A stretch of DNA of 64,000 bases from Lepidodermella squamata (lineage: Eukaryota; Gastrotricha): assembly GCA_047495785.1 (NCBI GenBank), contig JBLDXI010000050.1, forward strand, positions 124,001 to 188,000, in the 5' to 3' direction. Shown in pieces: positions 14,561 through 25,587 of the stretch. Made by a program: the position numbers and the translations under genes. The notes under the pieces were generated by a model, which ran no database searches, had not been told where the DNA came from, and saw only the letters and a list, made by a program, of their open reading frames with translations. Position 1 is the first letter of the stretch; every line of letters begins with the position of its first letter.

Positions 14561-16127
14561 ATGATTTTGACCCTAATTTACCTGGTGGCTGCTGTCGCTG
14601 ATCCAGCTTTATCAGCACTTGTCGCCATAACCACCCCCTCCTTACAAGAAGGTATGATTTTGAGGTCTTTTGAATCATAGACTTAGTTTCAAGTCTATGT
14701 AGGTCGGCCTTGTAATCGTCCTGATTTCGAAGCGGCAAGAGGCAGAGTTTTTCAGGGCGAAGAGCTTCAAGGTTCAGCGCCGTGGATTGCTGTAATTTTG
14801 GAGCTGTAAGTTCAATATTCTCGAATAAATTGCAAATTTTCTCATGGATTCAATCCAGAAATAAGAAAGGCAACGAAACTAGCAAATTAGGGTTAGCGAA
14901 GCTGTTTTTGATAGGAATTATTATATTGCTATTTCATGTCATAGAGGTCAATACAAAAGCGTTTGTACAGGATCTCTGATCAGGGAAGAATGGGTGCTGA
15001 CTGCAGCTCACTGTCTGACGAAAAGCGACTCTGACTCAGAAATGTATGACGTTCGCCATTTCAACATCTCTCAACATTAAACTGCCTCCTAGGATTTGGA
15101 GCGAAGAGTATGGACCAATGACCTGCAGCAAGCATTACGACATCATCGTTCGTTTTGGTCGAGGGCCAGTTGATGGCCCCAATCGAGAAATCATCGATAT
15201 CCCAGTCGATCACTACATCTACCATTCTGATTTCGATGCTGGTTCGTTATAACAGTCCTAGAGATAAGTATCTCAAAATATCTCCTAAATTTAGCGGACG
15301 AAATCGACTTAGCCTCTGGTGACATTGCCCTATTGCACCTTCGTCTTAATCGGTCCACCAATTCGAGATATACGATGGAAAAGGCAAATGAGCGTCATTT
15401 GTGTCTCCCCAAGTTGAATGATACCTTCACGATATTCCCAGAGATCACTCAAGACCCAGACCACGTTTGCGTAACTATCGGATTTGGCTTATGGTGGTCA
15501 CCGATTTTTAGCTCGACCCAACATGGGAAGCCCCAATCTTCTGTGAATGCAAGAGCTGGGATGGTGTTTTTAGCCCCTTTGGAGAACTGCTCCGAGCATT
15601 CGTATTTCGAAGAGGGAGGGTCAAGAATTTGCACACAGCCCCATGTCGACGAAACAAAACTCCGCCCAGTTTTACCGAATATGACTGCACTTCAAATATC
15701 AGAGGCAAATTCCGCTGGTAGGACGCAGGTTTGCGTCGGAGATTCCGGCGGTCCGCTGTTCTGCCGAGATGAGCACTCAAGATTTCGTTTCTCTGGCATT
15801 ACTTCTACAACTTTGGATACATTTTTCGGGATATGCGGGACTGGGAAATTTGACGTCTTTACGAATTTGTTTCATAACGACTACAACAAGTGGTTGCATG
15901 ATGTCTGGGTAAAATGGCCGTTGTGGAAGGCGCGATTTGAATGTGACGAGCTTGTCAATCGGGCCACTTTGTACTGCCTTAAAAAGTATCGCCGGACGTG
16001 CCCTTATGACATCAAATGTGGTGTGAATAAGACGCAGCGAGTTGTGCCTTATAATCAGCGACAGTATACCAGAATTAATTCGCTTGATCCTAAATACATT
16101 GTAAGATCAGCCTTTTATTGCCAGTAA
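14561..16127 (+). CDS. Secreted S1-family serine protease
   Basis: Exons 14561-14651, 14703-14805, 14960-15043, 15093-15241 and 15295-16127 give 419 residues in one frame. A signal peptide (MILTLIYLVAAVADPALSA) comes first. The catalytic triad is intact: His82 in LTAAHC, Asp152 in GDIALLHL and Ser293 in VGDSGGPLFC. The residue six before the Ser, which sets specificity, is Gln rather than the Asp of trypsin, so the substrate is not simply Lys/Arg. The activation site reads RVFQGEE instead of the usual IVGG. The protein extends about 90 residues past a normal protease domain, with several cysteines. It starts about 120 bp after the PEP-synthase-like gene. The third exon uses AAAAG as acceptor, chosen because it alone restores the VCTGSLI strand. 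Confidence 0.85.
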
Positions 16128-16644
16128 ATCTTTAAAATTGGCTTACTGTGAGACACCTTGCTAGGTTATGAATTATTTTTTATAATTTATAATTATCAAG
16201 TTATTTATTTATTTATTTATTTATCAAAAATTCATTCCCAAATTAAAAATTCACGAAAATTAATTGACGAAATTATTTATTTTGAATTTGAATTATTTCG
16301 AAATTATTTCCAATTAGCAAGGGTGCTAAGAAAAAAATCTTGTACTTTGATTCAATAGCAGTTTGTAGAGCTCCTGAGTAAACAAAGGGCATTCATTCAA
16401 AAACTAAGGCTAAGAACCAACTAAGCAATATACTGTAATATACGTCAGTGCTAGCTTTCGGCTCGTAGTCGTAGGTATAACAATTGCGGCGCTGTGTAAT
16501 CAGATGCCGACTCGGAACATATCATCTTTACGAGTAGTAGCCGCATGAAAATTTACCATATACCAGCAATTAGCTGCGATAATTTATTCAAGAAAAGAAC
16601 ATACATCAGACACTCAGCACCGTTTTTCACTCATTTTCGGTTCA
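16128..16644 (+). other. Intergenic, with (TTTA)n run
   Basis: A short TTTA microsatellite sits at about 16201-16224 in an AT-rich stretch. No other feature is supported. Confidence 0.5.
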
Positions 16645-17468
16645 ATGTTCACCAGCTCGCAGCCGAGAAAACTTTTTATTGACGAAGAAGGTATTTACTC
16701 TGTATATTTCCCATATTTCGAATCACCAGGGTCATTTTTACAGATTTTTTACAACCAAAATCCAGCTCAGTCCCTGGCGAGAAAGATGCAGTCGTGAATT
16801 TCGGAATCTCCCCAGTTGAGAACAGATGCTTCGACGTCCTAAATAATACCAATCGGATTACAATTCGAAAACCATCGAATTCGCTGTCTTCAAGTAGGGA
16901 AAACTTGTTCTGCGGTTCAAGTCGGTGTGAAAGCGCGACAGATCACGAAGAGCCGGCGAGGACATTCCAAGTTGTGGACTCCGACACAGGCCAGCATTTT
17001 CTCACTATCGTCCGGGGGCAATGCAGCCGAACTCAGTATTTAGTCTCAACCAACGATGAAGTTCTAGCAATATTCCAGAGGCAAAAGGGCCGGAAAGACT
17101 TTATGACCGTTTCAAATGCAAGCAATCGACTTTTAGGCATCGTAATTCCAGAGTAGGTCAAATTCATATGGTGATTCTAAAGTTCTATAATTTTCGGATA
17201 GCCAAGCACATTCCGGCATGATTTGCGGCTACCACTGCCTGGATAGCAGTAGCAGCGCAAAAATCATGGATTTGGAGCTGACTACAGCTTTCTGCTGTAC
17301 AAGTTGGAACGATCCGCTGCAATATGAAGTAATTTTTTCCTGTCGTGGGATTTTAAATAATACCTTGAAAATGTGCCTTAGATTTCTGCTAATCGTCAAT
17401 GGTCAATCGGAACATTTACCCGGCTGAGGCGAAATATTTACGGAATAGAATGTATGCCGCCAAAATAA
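16645..17468 (+). CDS. Phospholipid-scramblase-like protein
   Basis: Exons 16645-16690, 16744-17152, 17202-17328 and 17382-17468 give 222 residues. The order of features follows the scramblase barrel: an opening NRCFDVLNNTNRITI strand, then RTFQVVDSDTGQHFLTIV, then a DEVLAIFQRQ strand and KDFMTVSNASNRLLGIV. Scramblases move phospholipids between leaflets or act as membrane-attached regulators. The protein is shorter and more diverged than typical members. The usual Cys-rich palmitoylation cluster is reduced and I see no clear C-terminal membrane helix. If the last intron is not removed, the frame continues to a stop at 17427. The assignment rests on strand pattern, not on a strict motif. Confidence 0.6.
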
Positions 17469-17475
17469 TCTTGAA

Positions 17476-17954
17476 TTAACACTTTAACTGCAAAAACTAG
17501 ACTGCGAGATCCGACATTTGGATCCAAATCTTGAGTCTGTCAAAAGTCTTTTTTCGGGCCAACGATGCGTCGAGGGACAAAATGCCTGACGGCGAAATGT
17601 AGGCCATGGCCCAGCGGTTCTTTTGACACCAAATTCGGGGCCACATGGTCTGAGCAAATAGTCTTTGCTCTGTGAAATAACGTCGAAATTTTGGATTAGA
17701 CCCAAGAATTGGACCTAATTATTAGACCCAGATTGTGGCGCAACAATCGAAATTTCACTGTTTTTACAAGTTGATTTCTTTGCGCTCCTTGAAGTCTTTG
17801 GTGTCAAAAGAACCGCCGGGCCATGGCCTACATTTCGCCGTCAGGCATTTTGTCCCTCGACGCATCGTTGGCCCGAAAAAGGACTTTTGGCAGACTCAGG
17901 ATTTGGATCCAACTATCGGATCTCGCAGTCTATTTTTTGCAATTAAAGTGTTAA
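17476..17954. repeat. Large inverted repeat, 158-bp arms
   Basis: The left arm (17476-17633) is matched in inverse orientation by the right arm (17797-17954) with only scattered mismatches, around a 163-bp loop. The outer ends read TTAAC..GTTAA. The repeat starts 8 bp after the scramblase stop, so a read-through transcript would fold into a long hairpin. It could be a foldback MITE or a source of double-stranded RNA. Confidence 0.85.
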
Positions 17955-18101
17955 CCCTTCACTTTTTTCCAGTTGATGGCAATACTGACAGTTTAATCAA
18001 GATTCTTTCTATTGCAGCAGCTATTTTTAAAGTGAGCATTTGTGTCGTCACAGGAGTACGTCAACAACCCACTCATATGCTTTCGTTTTACAGGAGCACT
18101 A

Positions 18102-18126
18102 CTTTGACAAGTTTTTTGCTGCGTGA
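18102..18126 (+). promoter_or_regulatory. Conserved element upstream of ankyrin gene 1
   Basis: CTTTGACAAGTTTTTTGCTG and adjoining bases recur about 210-330 bp before the ATG of other family members (25367 and 34647; weaker at 22996). Shared upstream sequence in a decaying cluster suggests either a common promoter element or simply recent duplication. Confidence 0.45.
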
Positions 18127-18315
18127 ATAGTAAAAAATGTAAAGAAGAAAAGTATTTCTCTTATGATAAACAATCCTTTTTTACTACCAGTGCTTTGAAA
18201 TCTATCATTCCGAAACCGGGTCACAAAAGCAACTCAATTTTCAATTCTTTATATCCACAAATCAATATTTTGCACTTCAAGCAACGATTCATAGCCATTT
18301 TAATTCAGCTCTTTA

Positions 18316-19736
18316 ATGAGGAACGCATCGAATCAGTTTCTTCAGATTCTGTATGGAGTTTCCATATTTATCTTCCTAGTCGCTGCGATTCCAAACAGCC
18401 AGAGCATGAACAAGGTACTTAAATTTGACGTGTCTCCTACGATTAAATTGAATTCTCCCAGATTTTCATTGAAGCAGTGAAAACAGGCAACATCACCCTG
18501 GTAGGAGAGCTTCTCGCTCAAAATAAATCCCTGGCTAACGCTCGATTCACTGATTTACCCCCGTTGAACGGATATGAACGACCCCCTTTCGATCGGCTTA
18601 TCGAAAACGCTCCAGCTATAGAAATCGCGGCTATTTACAACCAAAGCTACGAATTGGCCAAGATGTTACTTGAGAATGGCGCTCGAGTTGATGTGAAGGA
18701 TGACGGATTCTTGAGTGAAGGAAAAACGGCCTTACACTGGGCGGTCGTGAACGGGAGAGCTGACCTTGTCGAGCTTTTCATCAAATATAACGCCAGTGTC
18801 ACTTCTAAAGACAAAGAGGGCCAAGACGCCCTGTTTCTAGCTGTTGACTCCGTAAATCTCGACCTGGCCAAGTTCCTTTTGGCAAAGGGGGCGAAAATCG
18901 GTACAACAAACAAAAATAACGAGAGTTTAGTCTTCCTATCAGCTTCGAGGTGTAACTTGGAAATGGTACAGTACTTTCTATCGCAAAATCTTTCAGCTGA
19001 TGCTGAATCGTTATGGAAATGGCGGCCGATCTGCTTTTGCCTCTGGAATTCAAATGTGACCCAGCTGTTACTATCAAAAGGCGCCAAAGTGACGGGTGTT
19101 TGCGGAAATAAGCCTTTCATGATTCATTTGGTTGACCATTACAGCAACTGGAATATTCCAGTAGATGCAATCCGAATTTTGATCGAGAATGGCGCCAATG
19201 TTAACGCTTTATCACAATGGGGCGATTCTGTGTTGCAACAAGCTGTTTCTGATACTGACGTTGAGGTCGTTCGGCTTTTGATTGAAAATGGCGCGAAAAT
19301 GATTGTAGACAAAAATGGCTATTCAATATCGCTGAAAACTGCCTTAGATCAGCGAAATTTAACAATATCTCTCGACATTTTAAATTACTTGTCGGCGAAA
19401 GGCGACGCAATTGATGGAAAGTTGCGGAATAACGATACATTCCTATCGATGGTACTCAAGAAGAGAAATGTCATGTTGCCCTTTGTAAAGTTTGCCGTCG
19501 AAAAGGGCAAGGCGAATGTGAATAAGACGGATTCGGATGGCCGCAACTCTTTGCACCTGGCGGTTTTGAATTCATGGGCACCAACAGATGATAAATTGGG
19601 AACAGTAAAATATTTGGTCTCAAAGGGAGTGAATCGCAATGCGAAGGACAAACGCGGAAAAGCTGCTCTGCAATACGTCCAGGAGAGCCCAAATAATGCC
19701 GACCGACAGGATATCATCAATCTGCTGAGGTCTTGA
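18316..19736 (+). CDS. Secreted ankyrin-repeat protein 1
   Basis: Exon 1 (18316-18414) encodes only an N-terminal signal peptide or anchor (QILYGVSIFIFLVAAIP); exon 2 (18462-19736) encodes about ten ankyrin repeats, total 457 residues. Repeat signatures such as TALHWAVVNGRADLVELFI, DALFLAVDSVNLDLAKFL and NSLHLAVLNSW are clear. Ankyrin repeats are protein-binding scaffolds that are nearly always cytosolic, so entry into the secretory pathway is unusual. One gapped repeat contains cysteines (CFCLWNSN, GVCGNKP) shared with the paralogues, which suits an oxidising compartment. It is the first of a same-strand series (18.3, 23.2, 25.6, 35.0 kb) with identical exon structure. Confidence 0.88.
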
Positions 19737-19872
19737 CATTTCTTTTGTATACAATTTTCCGTCTCTTCAGCTTTCGTTTGACATAAAAATCAAGACAATT
19801 GGGGCAGATGGGGTTTCAAGCCGTTAAACTTCGGATGCGGTTTTGGGAGCCCCTTTCTAATAATCGAATATA
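19737..19872 (+). other. Short spacer before the CACTA-like element
   Basis: The sequence between the ankyrin stop and the left end of the 2.65-kb element. Nothing else is seen. Confidence 0.4.
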
Positions 19873-22521
19873 CACTAGAAAAAAAATTAGGTTTATTAGC
19901 TAGATAAATAGCTAAAATTTAGGCTGGGATAATAACCCCGCTGGCGACGGGTTTATTATCTATTTTGGGTATGTATTTAGCTGGCGGTTTATTAGCTGAC
20001 TTTGGTTTATTAGCCTTCGTCCACGAAGCGAGCAGCATTATAGTTATCACCATCTGTGACCCATGACGCAACAATCGATTGAATTTTCGGACCCAGCAGG
20101 CCCTTCCTCCCTCCTCTTCCCTTTTTCTATTTTTCAGCGGAATTCGACAAAGTAGATTCCTCGATATTAATTATTACTTTATTAAAAAATATTCGCGAAA
20201 AAATTCACAATTCGAACATCAGGTAGATCAGGTAGATATAAATTCACAATATCAAACAGAGTTAATCAATTAATTCTATGTCAATGTCAATTTCCCGCGG
20301 AGATTTTCGAAGAGAAATCGACGAGATCGAGAAACGCATCGATTGTGTTCGCCCGCCGTGCGATTTCTAACGCAGCTTGATTAGGTTTTAGCTAGCCGCA
20401 TTCGATTCGCCATGACTGAGTCCACAAGCTTTCCACCAGCCATCTGAAAAATACCATAATATCAATCAAAATTAAACATGAAATTCGGAAAAAATTAAGA
20501 AATTATTTTGAATTTGAAAGAGCTCATTTGATATATATATATATGTCGTATCGTATAAGGCAATTTCTTCCAATAGCCGATTGAGATATCTCTATGAGCA
20601 ATCCGAATTGTTCCCAACGTCATTTTCAGTTATATTAATCATTTTTTAAAATTAGGAAACCAAGCAAGATTACAGAATAGCCCTTCGCCTATCTAGCAGA
20701 GCCCACTTTCCCTAATAACTTGTACCGCATCTGTGTGTTTTATGAGTTTCTAAAAAGCTAGCGCATTTTCACTGTAACTGTCTTCTGGCCTTCTGGGTCC
20801 ATTTAAACTGTTTATTAATAAATTATTAGTCTAATCGATTGGGCTATTCGGGCTCTTTAATATGTGATAGATCACAATTCAATAACCTGAAGGTTGATGA
20901 AAACATCAGTCAGAAAGTAAATTTCCGATTGCTCATTGATATATCTCTATCGGCCATTGGAGGGATTGCCTTTTACGATACGACATATATATTACTACCG
21001 GAAAAAATTGAATTTTCTAAATTTGCCTATAAATTTCGAATAAAAATGGCTCCTATTTAGAACGAATTGTCCCCATGAAATGAAGAAAATGTGAAATTTA
21101 TTTAGCGAGATCGAAGTGGTTCGACGGACATAATTTGTTTTCCGTTCGAAAGAGAAACCTGTCAAATTTCCGAGCGATTAGGATACAGTTTTAAAAATCG
21201 TCACGGTTGACTGGACCTGCGATATCATAGGCCACGCTCTATTAATTATTTTTAAAACGCAAGAACACTTAAACGCAATTATCAAAAGGAATTCCCAATT
21301 TAAATTCCTATCCTTAAAATCAACATACTATGCCAGGCAATCTTTTACTAGACAATGGTTTGGAGAAAAAATTCGCGAAATTCGATCAAAGTCCAAGTCT
21401 GAATTAATTGAAAAATTTGAAAACCTCGAAATGTAAAATTTGCCGTAATAGGAAAATATTTGAGATTAATCGCAATTGAAAATTATTTTTGAATAAATAA
21501 TTCATTCGGAAATTCACCTTAATTCGCCGTACAAATCTGACAAGTCGGCTCTTTGTTTCACAGCTAGCCAAGTGAGTCGATCTGAACCAGAGAGCAGAGG
21601 CGGGTCATTCGCTTCAGTTTGAAATTGAGCATGGCCGTGTTCGCCGTGTAGTCGATGCTTTCTAGCTTGATCGAACACCGGCCAATGTGCTTCGATTTTT
21701 CTGTTAATTGTTGTCAAAAAATCACAGCTTATTTTGTGATAAAACTGAGAAACTTACGGTTTTGCATATCTTCGCAACTATCAACAGCAGCGAAGCTGAA
21801 CATGCCGAAAATTCAACTGAAAATATTTAAAATTTAGAACCCGAACAGAGATCATTAGAACTCGAATTTTTTAAATTTTAATAAAATTTTACTCTTGAAA
21901 AATCCATAGTGAATACCGTAGATCATCAGCATATTCAACCTCCGAATAACACGAGCTTTGGTTAGGTTAGTATGTTAGTTTAATTATAAGTTACCGGTGT
22001 TAGAAAAGTCCGTGTTGGCCGGAGATAATTAGCTGATTTTCTGATTAAAATTTATTCCAATGTAAAAAAATTAATTCAGGAATGAAATAAAACGCGTCAG
22101 GTCAAGCCATCAAAATATCAATAAACAGGTAAATAGATAGAAGTTCTCACCTGACAGCCCTCCAATTTCGACTAATTGGTTCGGAAATCGACGCGGTTGT
22201 TCTTCCCGCGGTTTTAACTCTGAAAAACTACGAAAAATCGCTGCTGTGTTTGTGTGTGAAAAAGTCGAATGAAATACTTTCAAGTCGTAATCAGAAAGGG
22301 TCATGACTGCTGTTGCGTGGCGGGCGAATTTTATCAACAATGAAATCGATGGCTTTTTATCCGAAATTTCTCGATTTTCCGCGGCAATTTGTCCTAATTG
22401 CAGGCTGATTCATTTGACGCAGCTAAAAAACCATGAGATAAAAATCCGCTAATAAACCTCAGGATAAATAGCCATAAAAGATGATTATCTTCAGCTAATA
22501 AACCTAATTTTTTTTCTAGTG
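19873..22521. mobile_element. CACTA-like DNA transposon, non-autonomous (2.65 kb)
   Basis: Both ends carry the same perfect 29-bp terminal inverted repeat, CACTAG followed by eight A and TTAGGTTTATTAGCT (19873-19901 and complement at 22493-22521). Subterminal regions repeat TTTATTAGC several times in both orientations, and a further inverted match lies near 20290 and 22390. CACTAG ends and subterminal repeats are typical of the CACTA/EnSpm superfamily. No transposase-sized frame exists inside (longest is under 80 codons), so it must move, if at all, with help. No clean target-site duplication is visible: the flanks read ATA and AAA, one mismatch over 3 bp. It separates ankyrin genes 1 and 2. 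Confidence 0.75.
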
Positions 22522-22780
22522 AAAAGTTTTCAATAAAAGTTGGCATAAGTATTCTCCTATCTTTACTTTCCCTCGAAGAAACAATAAAGATTTAACGACG
22601 CGTTTTAGCATGGCCTTTACCTGAAAAACGGGGTAATTTTGGACCTTATGCTTCAGATACGGGCCGATTGATTGATTTAGGATTCATCACATTAAAATTA
22701 AACTGATTTTGATGTAGACACAGAAAAACAAAAAATTCGAATTCTTTAAAACCGATGTCGAACCGTTTAAACTGATATGA

Positions 22781-22934
22781 CATTCGGGCACGATTTGTGG
22801 CTACCCTTGCATGTTAAGGAATCTCTGAAGCTTTGACAAAGGATTTGAAACTGCACAAAGATCTTGACATTGCGATTTTATTTTATTTCAACATTATGAT
22901 TTACAAGTTGGAGCAATACGTTGCAATATGAATT
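22781..22934 (+). pseudogene. Relic of a scramblase-like exon
   Basis: CATTCGGGCACGATTTGTGG at the start and ACAAGTTGGAGCAATACGTT near the end match the third scramblase exon (17208-17328), with an insertion between. The open frame is lost. Because it lies upstream of ankyrin gene 2 as the intact exon lies upstream of ankyrin gene 1, the duplicated unit probably included both genes. Confidence 0.65.
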
Positions 22935-22995
22935 AACTTCAGAAAGAATTCAAATAACCACCTGGCAAAGACATATTATATCATACGTATTTTCT

Positions 22996-23015
22996 CACAG
23001 TTTTTTGCTGCATGA
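22996..23015 (+). promoter_or_regulatory. Diverged copy of the ankyrin upstream element
   Basis: CACAGTTTTTTGCTGCATGA matches the right half of the element found before the other ankyrin genes and sits 226 bp before the ATG, close to the distance seen at genes 1 and 3. Confidence 0.35.
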
Positions 23016-23221
23016 TCACTACAAAAGGAAAAAATCGTTTATTGCCTTTACTGACAAATGAAAAAGTCTTGGTAGCGTGTTTATGTCATGTTTCATGCAT
23101 TCCTAACTTGATAATTGGGTAATGCTTAAACCCTTCAACGGCAGCAAACCCTTTTTAATCTCAGATAAATGTTCGTTCTCTTGAAAAAAGTTGTTCAAAT
23201 TTTCAATAATTAACCTGTCAG

Positions 23222-24640
23222 ATGAGGATCTTATCCAACCAGTTTTTTCTGAGACTCTATGGAATTTGTATGCTAAGCTTCTTTATCGCTGCACTGCCAG
23301 AGAAGCAGGACGACATTAAGGTACCTAGATTTTCAAAATTTAGAGATTAGGGCTCCATGCTCCATAATTTACGATTTTCATAGATTTTCTTCGAAGCTGT
23401 GAGAAATGGCAGCACACCAGTGGTAAAAGATCTTCTCGCTAAGAATAATTCGCTGGCTAATGCTCGGCAACCGCCTCCTCTCCTGTGGCCAGTAGACGAG
23501 CGATACGAAAACGCCCCTGCACTAGAAGTCGCTGTTGCCTTCGACCAAAGCTACGAATTAGTTAAGCTGTTACTTGACAATGGAGCTGACGTGAATGCGA
23601 AAGATGATGGTTATCAGAGAACACCTTTACTCTGGGCAGTTGTGAATGACAGAATAGATCTTGTCGAGCTACTTATCGAAAATAATGCCACCATCAGCGA
23701 TAGGGAAGTAATTGATGACGATGATGCCCTGTTACTGGCGGTGGATCAAGATAATCTCAACATTACCAAGTACTTGGTGTCGAAAGGGGCCGATGTTAGA
23801 ACGAAAAACTTCTTTAACCTGACTTTACTCGATTCCGCGGCTAATGAATGCAGCTTTGAAATGCTGCAGTATTTGCTGTCGCAAAACTTGACAGCGAACG
23901 ACAATAATTGGCCAGAAGGAGCTTGGCGGCCGATTTGCAATTGCCTGTCCTATGCAGATGTAACTCGGCTGTTACTGTCAAATGGCGCAAACGTGAATGG
24001 TAAATGCAGTGAAGAACCTCTCATCTGCACCGCGGTGCATTGTCATCGGGATTCAGTTGCCGCCACTATTCGAGTTTTGATGGACAACGGCGCAGATGTT
24101 AATGCTGTTTCGAAAAATGGCGATTCTGTGCTGCAGCTAGCTGTTTCTGAAGCTAACGCTGATATCGTTAAGCTTCTGATTGAAAATGGCGCTAATATGA
24201 TTGTGGACAAAAATGGCTATTCCCTATCGCTTAGAGCTGCCTTGGATCAGATGAACGTAACATCGTCTCTCGAGATCTTAAATTATTTGTTGGAAAAAGG
24301 TGACGCGATCGATGGCAGGTTGGGAAATAACGACACGTTCCTATCGACGGTGCTCAAGAAGAGCAGAAACCAAGTCCTGCCGGTAGTCAAGTTTGCTGTG
24401 GAAAAGGCCAATGCGAATATTAACGCGACAGATTCAGATGGACGCAACGCTTTGCATCTGGCGGTTTTGATGAACACGTGGACAAGCTATACTAAATCGG
24501 ATACTGTCGAATACTTAGTCTCCAAAGGGGCGAATCGCAATGCAGAGGACAAACTTGGTAAAACGGCCCTGCAGTACGCCCAGGAGATCGAATTTCCCCC
24601 TGAACGATATCAAATCTCGAAAATATTGTCACACTATTGA
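23222..24640 (+). CDS. Secreted ankyrin-repeat protein 2
   Basis: Exon 1 (23222-23320) gives a signal peptide (FFLRLYGICMLSFFIAALP); exon 2 (23384-24640) carries the repeats, total 451 residues. Repeats include TPLLWAVVNDRIDLVELLI, DALLLAVDQDNLNITKYLV and NALHLAVLMNTW. The intron is 63 bp and in phase 0, as in every member. Several N-glycosylation sequons lie in the repeats, consistent with secretion. The frame is intact throughout, with no sign of decay. Function and partner are unknown; a cytosolic role would require the signal sequence to be non-functional. Confidence 0.88.
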
Positions 24641-25366
24641 ATCAAGCCGAGCTGACACTAATTAAACGCTATTTTCCGCTTATCATATAATATGCTGTAC
24701 AGTGATTAATTTGAAACAGCATGCTCATGGCTAAAATCAGGCAGGATAAGACTTGTGTACAGTCTTATTCAATCTTATACCCTCTGTTTTCTGATATTGG
24801 TTGGTTGATTTATTTATGATTATATGATTCATGATTCTACTAATTTTGATTCAGCTGTGGAATTTTTCGTAATTAAAAACAAGTCGATTGCTCTGATTTT
24901 TTCTGATTTGCTAATGAAATGCCTTGAATTTTCGCTTTTTACATTCTATTTAAACGTTATTCTCTTCCTATAAATTATATTTAAAAAAATGGAAAAAATT
25001 GTGGATTCATTTTAGATAAAACGCCAATATCACTTCGAAGAAGTGTCAAATGACTCAGCCTGATTACCGGATTTACTGATTTACTGTCACGACTCCCGAA
25101 AGGAAACTGAAACACCTGAAAAGGAATTTGAAGCCGTGTCAGATCGGGGCAAAGCTTCATTTCACTTGCTGAATGCTTACTTAGCTGAATAGAATAATCT
25201 TCTACACATAGGAAAGCTCACGTTCTTTCACATTTTCATTCATGTTTTTAACGCCCATTTTTACACTTCCGCTTTAACACTGACAGCTTTGCTATTTATA
25301 GAGTATGAAGTGAGATTTCGTATAGTAGTCACAACTCTGTCTTACGTATATTTTTTGGGAGAATTG
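24641..25366 (+). other. Intergenic between ankyrin genes 2 and 3
   Basis: AT-rich. The last 130 bp (from TTTAACACTGACA at about 25273) match the region before ankyrin gene 4 at 34551-34690, so they are part of the duplicated promoter. Confidence 0.5.
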
Positions 25367-25391
25367 CTTTGACAAGTTTTTTTCTGCATTA
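25367..25391 (+). promoter_or_regulatory. Conserved element upstream of ankyrin gene 3
   Basis: CTTTGACAAGTTTTTTTCTG and adjacent bases, 221 bp before the ATG, match the copies before genes 1 and 4. Confidence 0.45.
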
Positions 25392-25587
25392 ACGGCCAAT
25401 GTCGAACATTACACATTAAACATTAAATATGAGGGAAATATGTAATTCTCTCGAAAAACCTTCATTGTTTGTGCATTGTCGGATTTTTGCAGTTCACTTA
25501 TTATTAGTTTCAGCAGAAAAGAAAAGAAATTTAGTTTCACCTTCAAAATCAATATTTCAAGATTGCAAGGCAACATCTATCTGTTAC

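Noticed and set aside
20079-22340. Short frames inside the CACTA-like element as possible transposase remains
   Set aside because: All under 80 codons with no DDE-type motif or similarity to one another.
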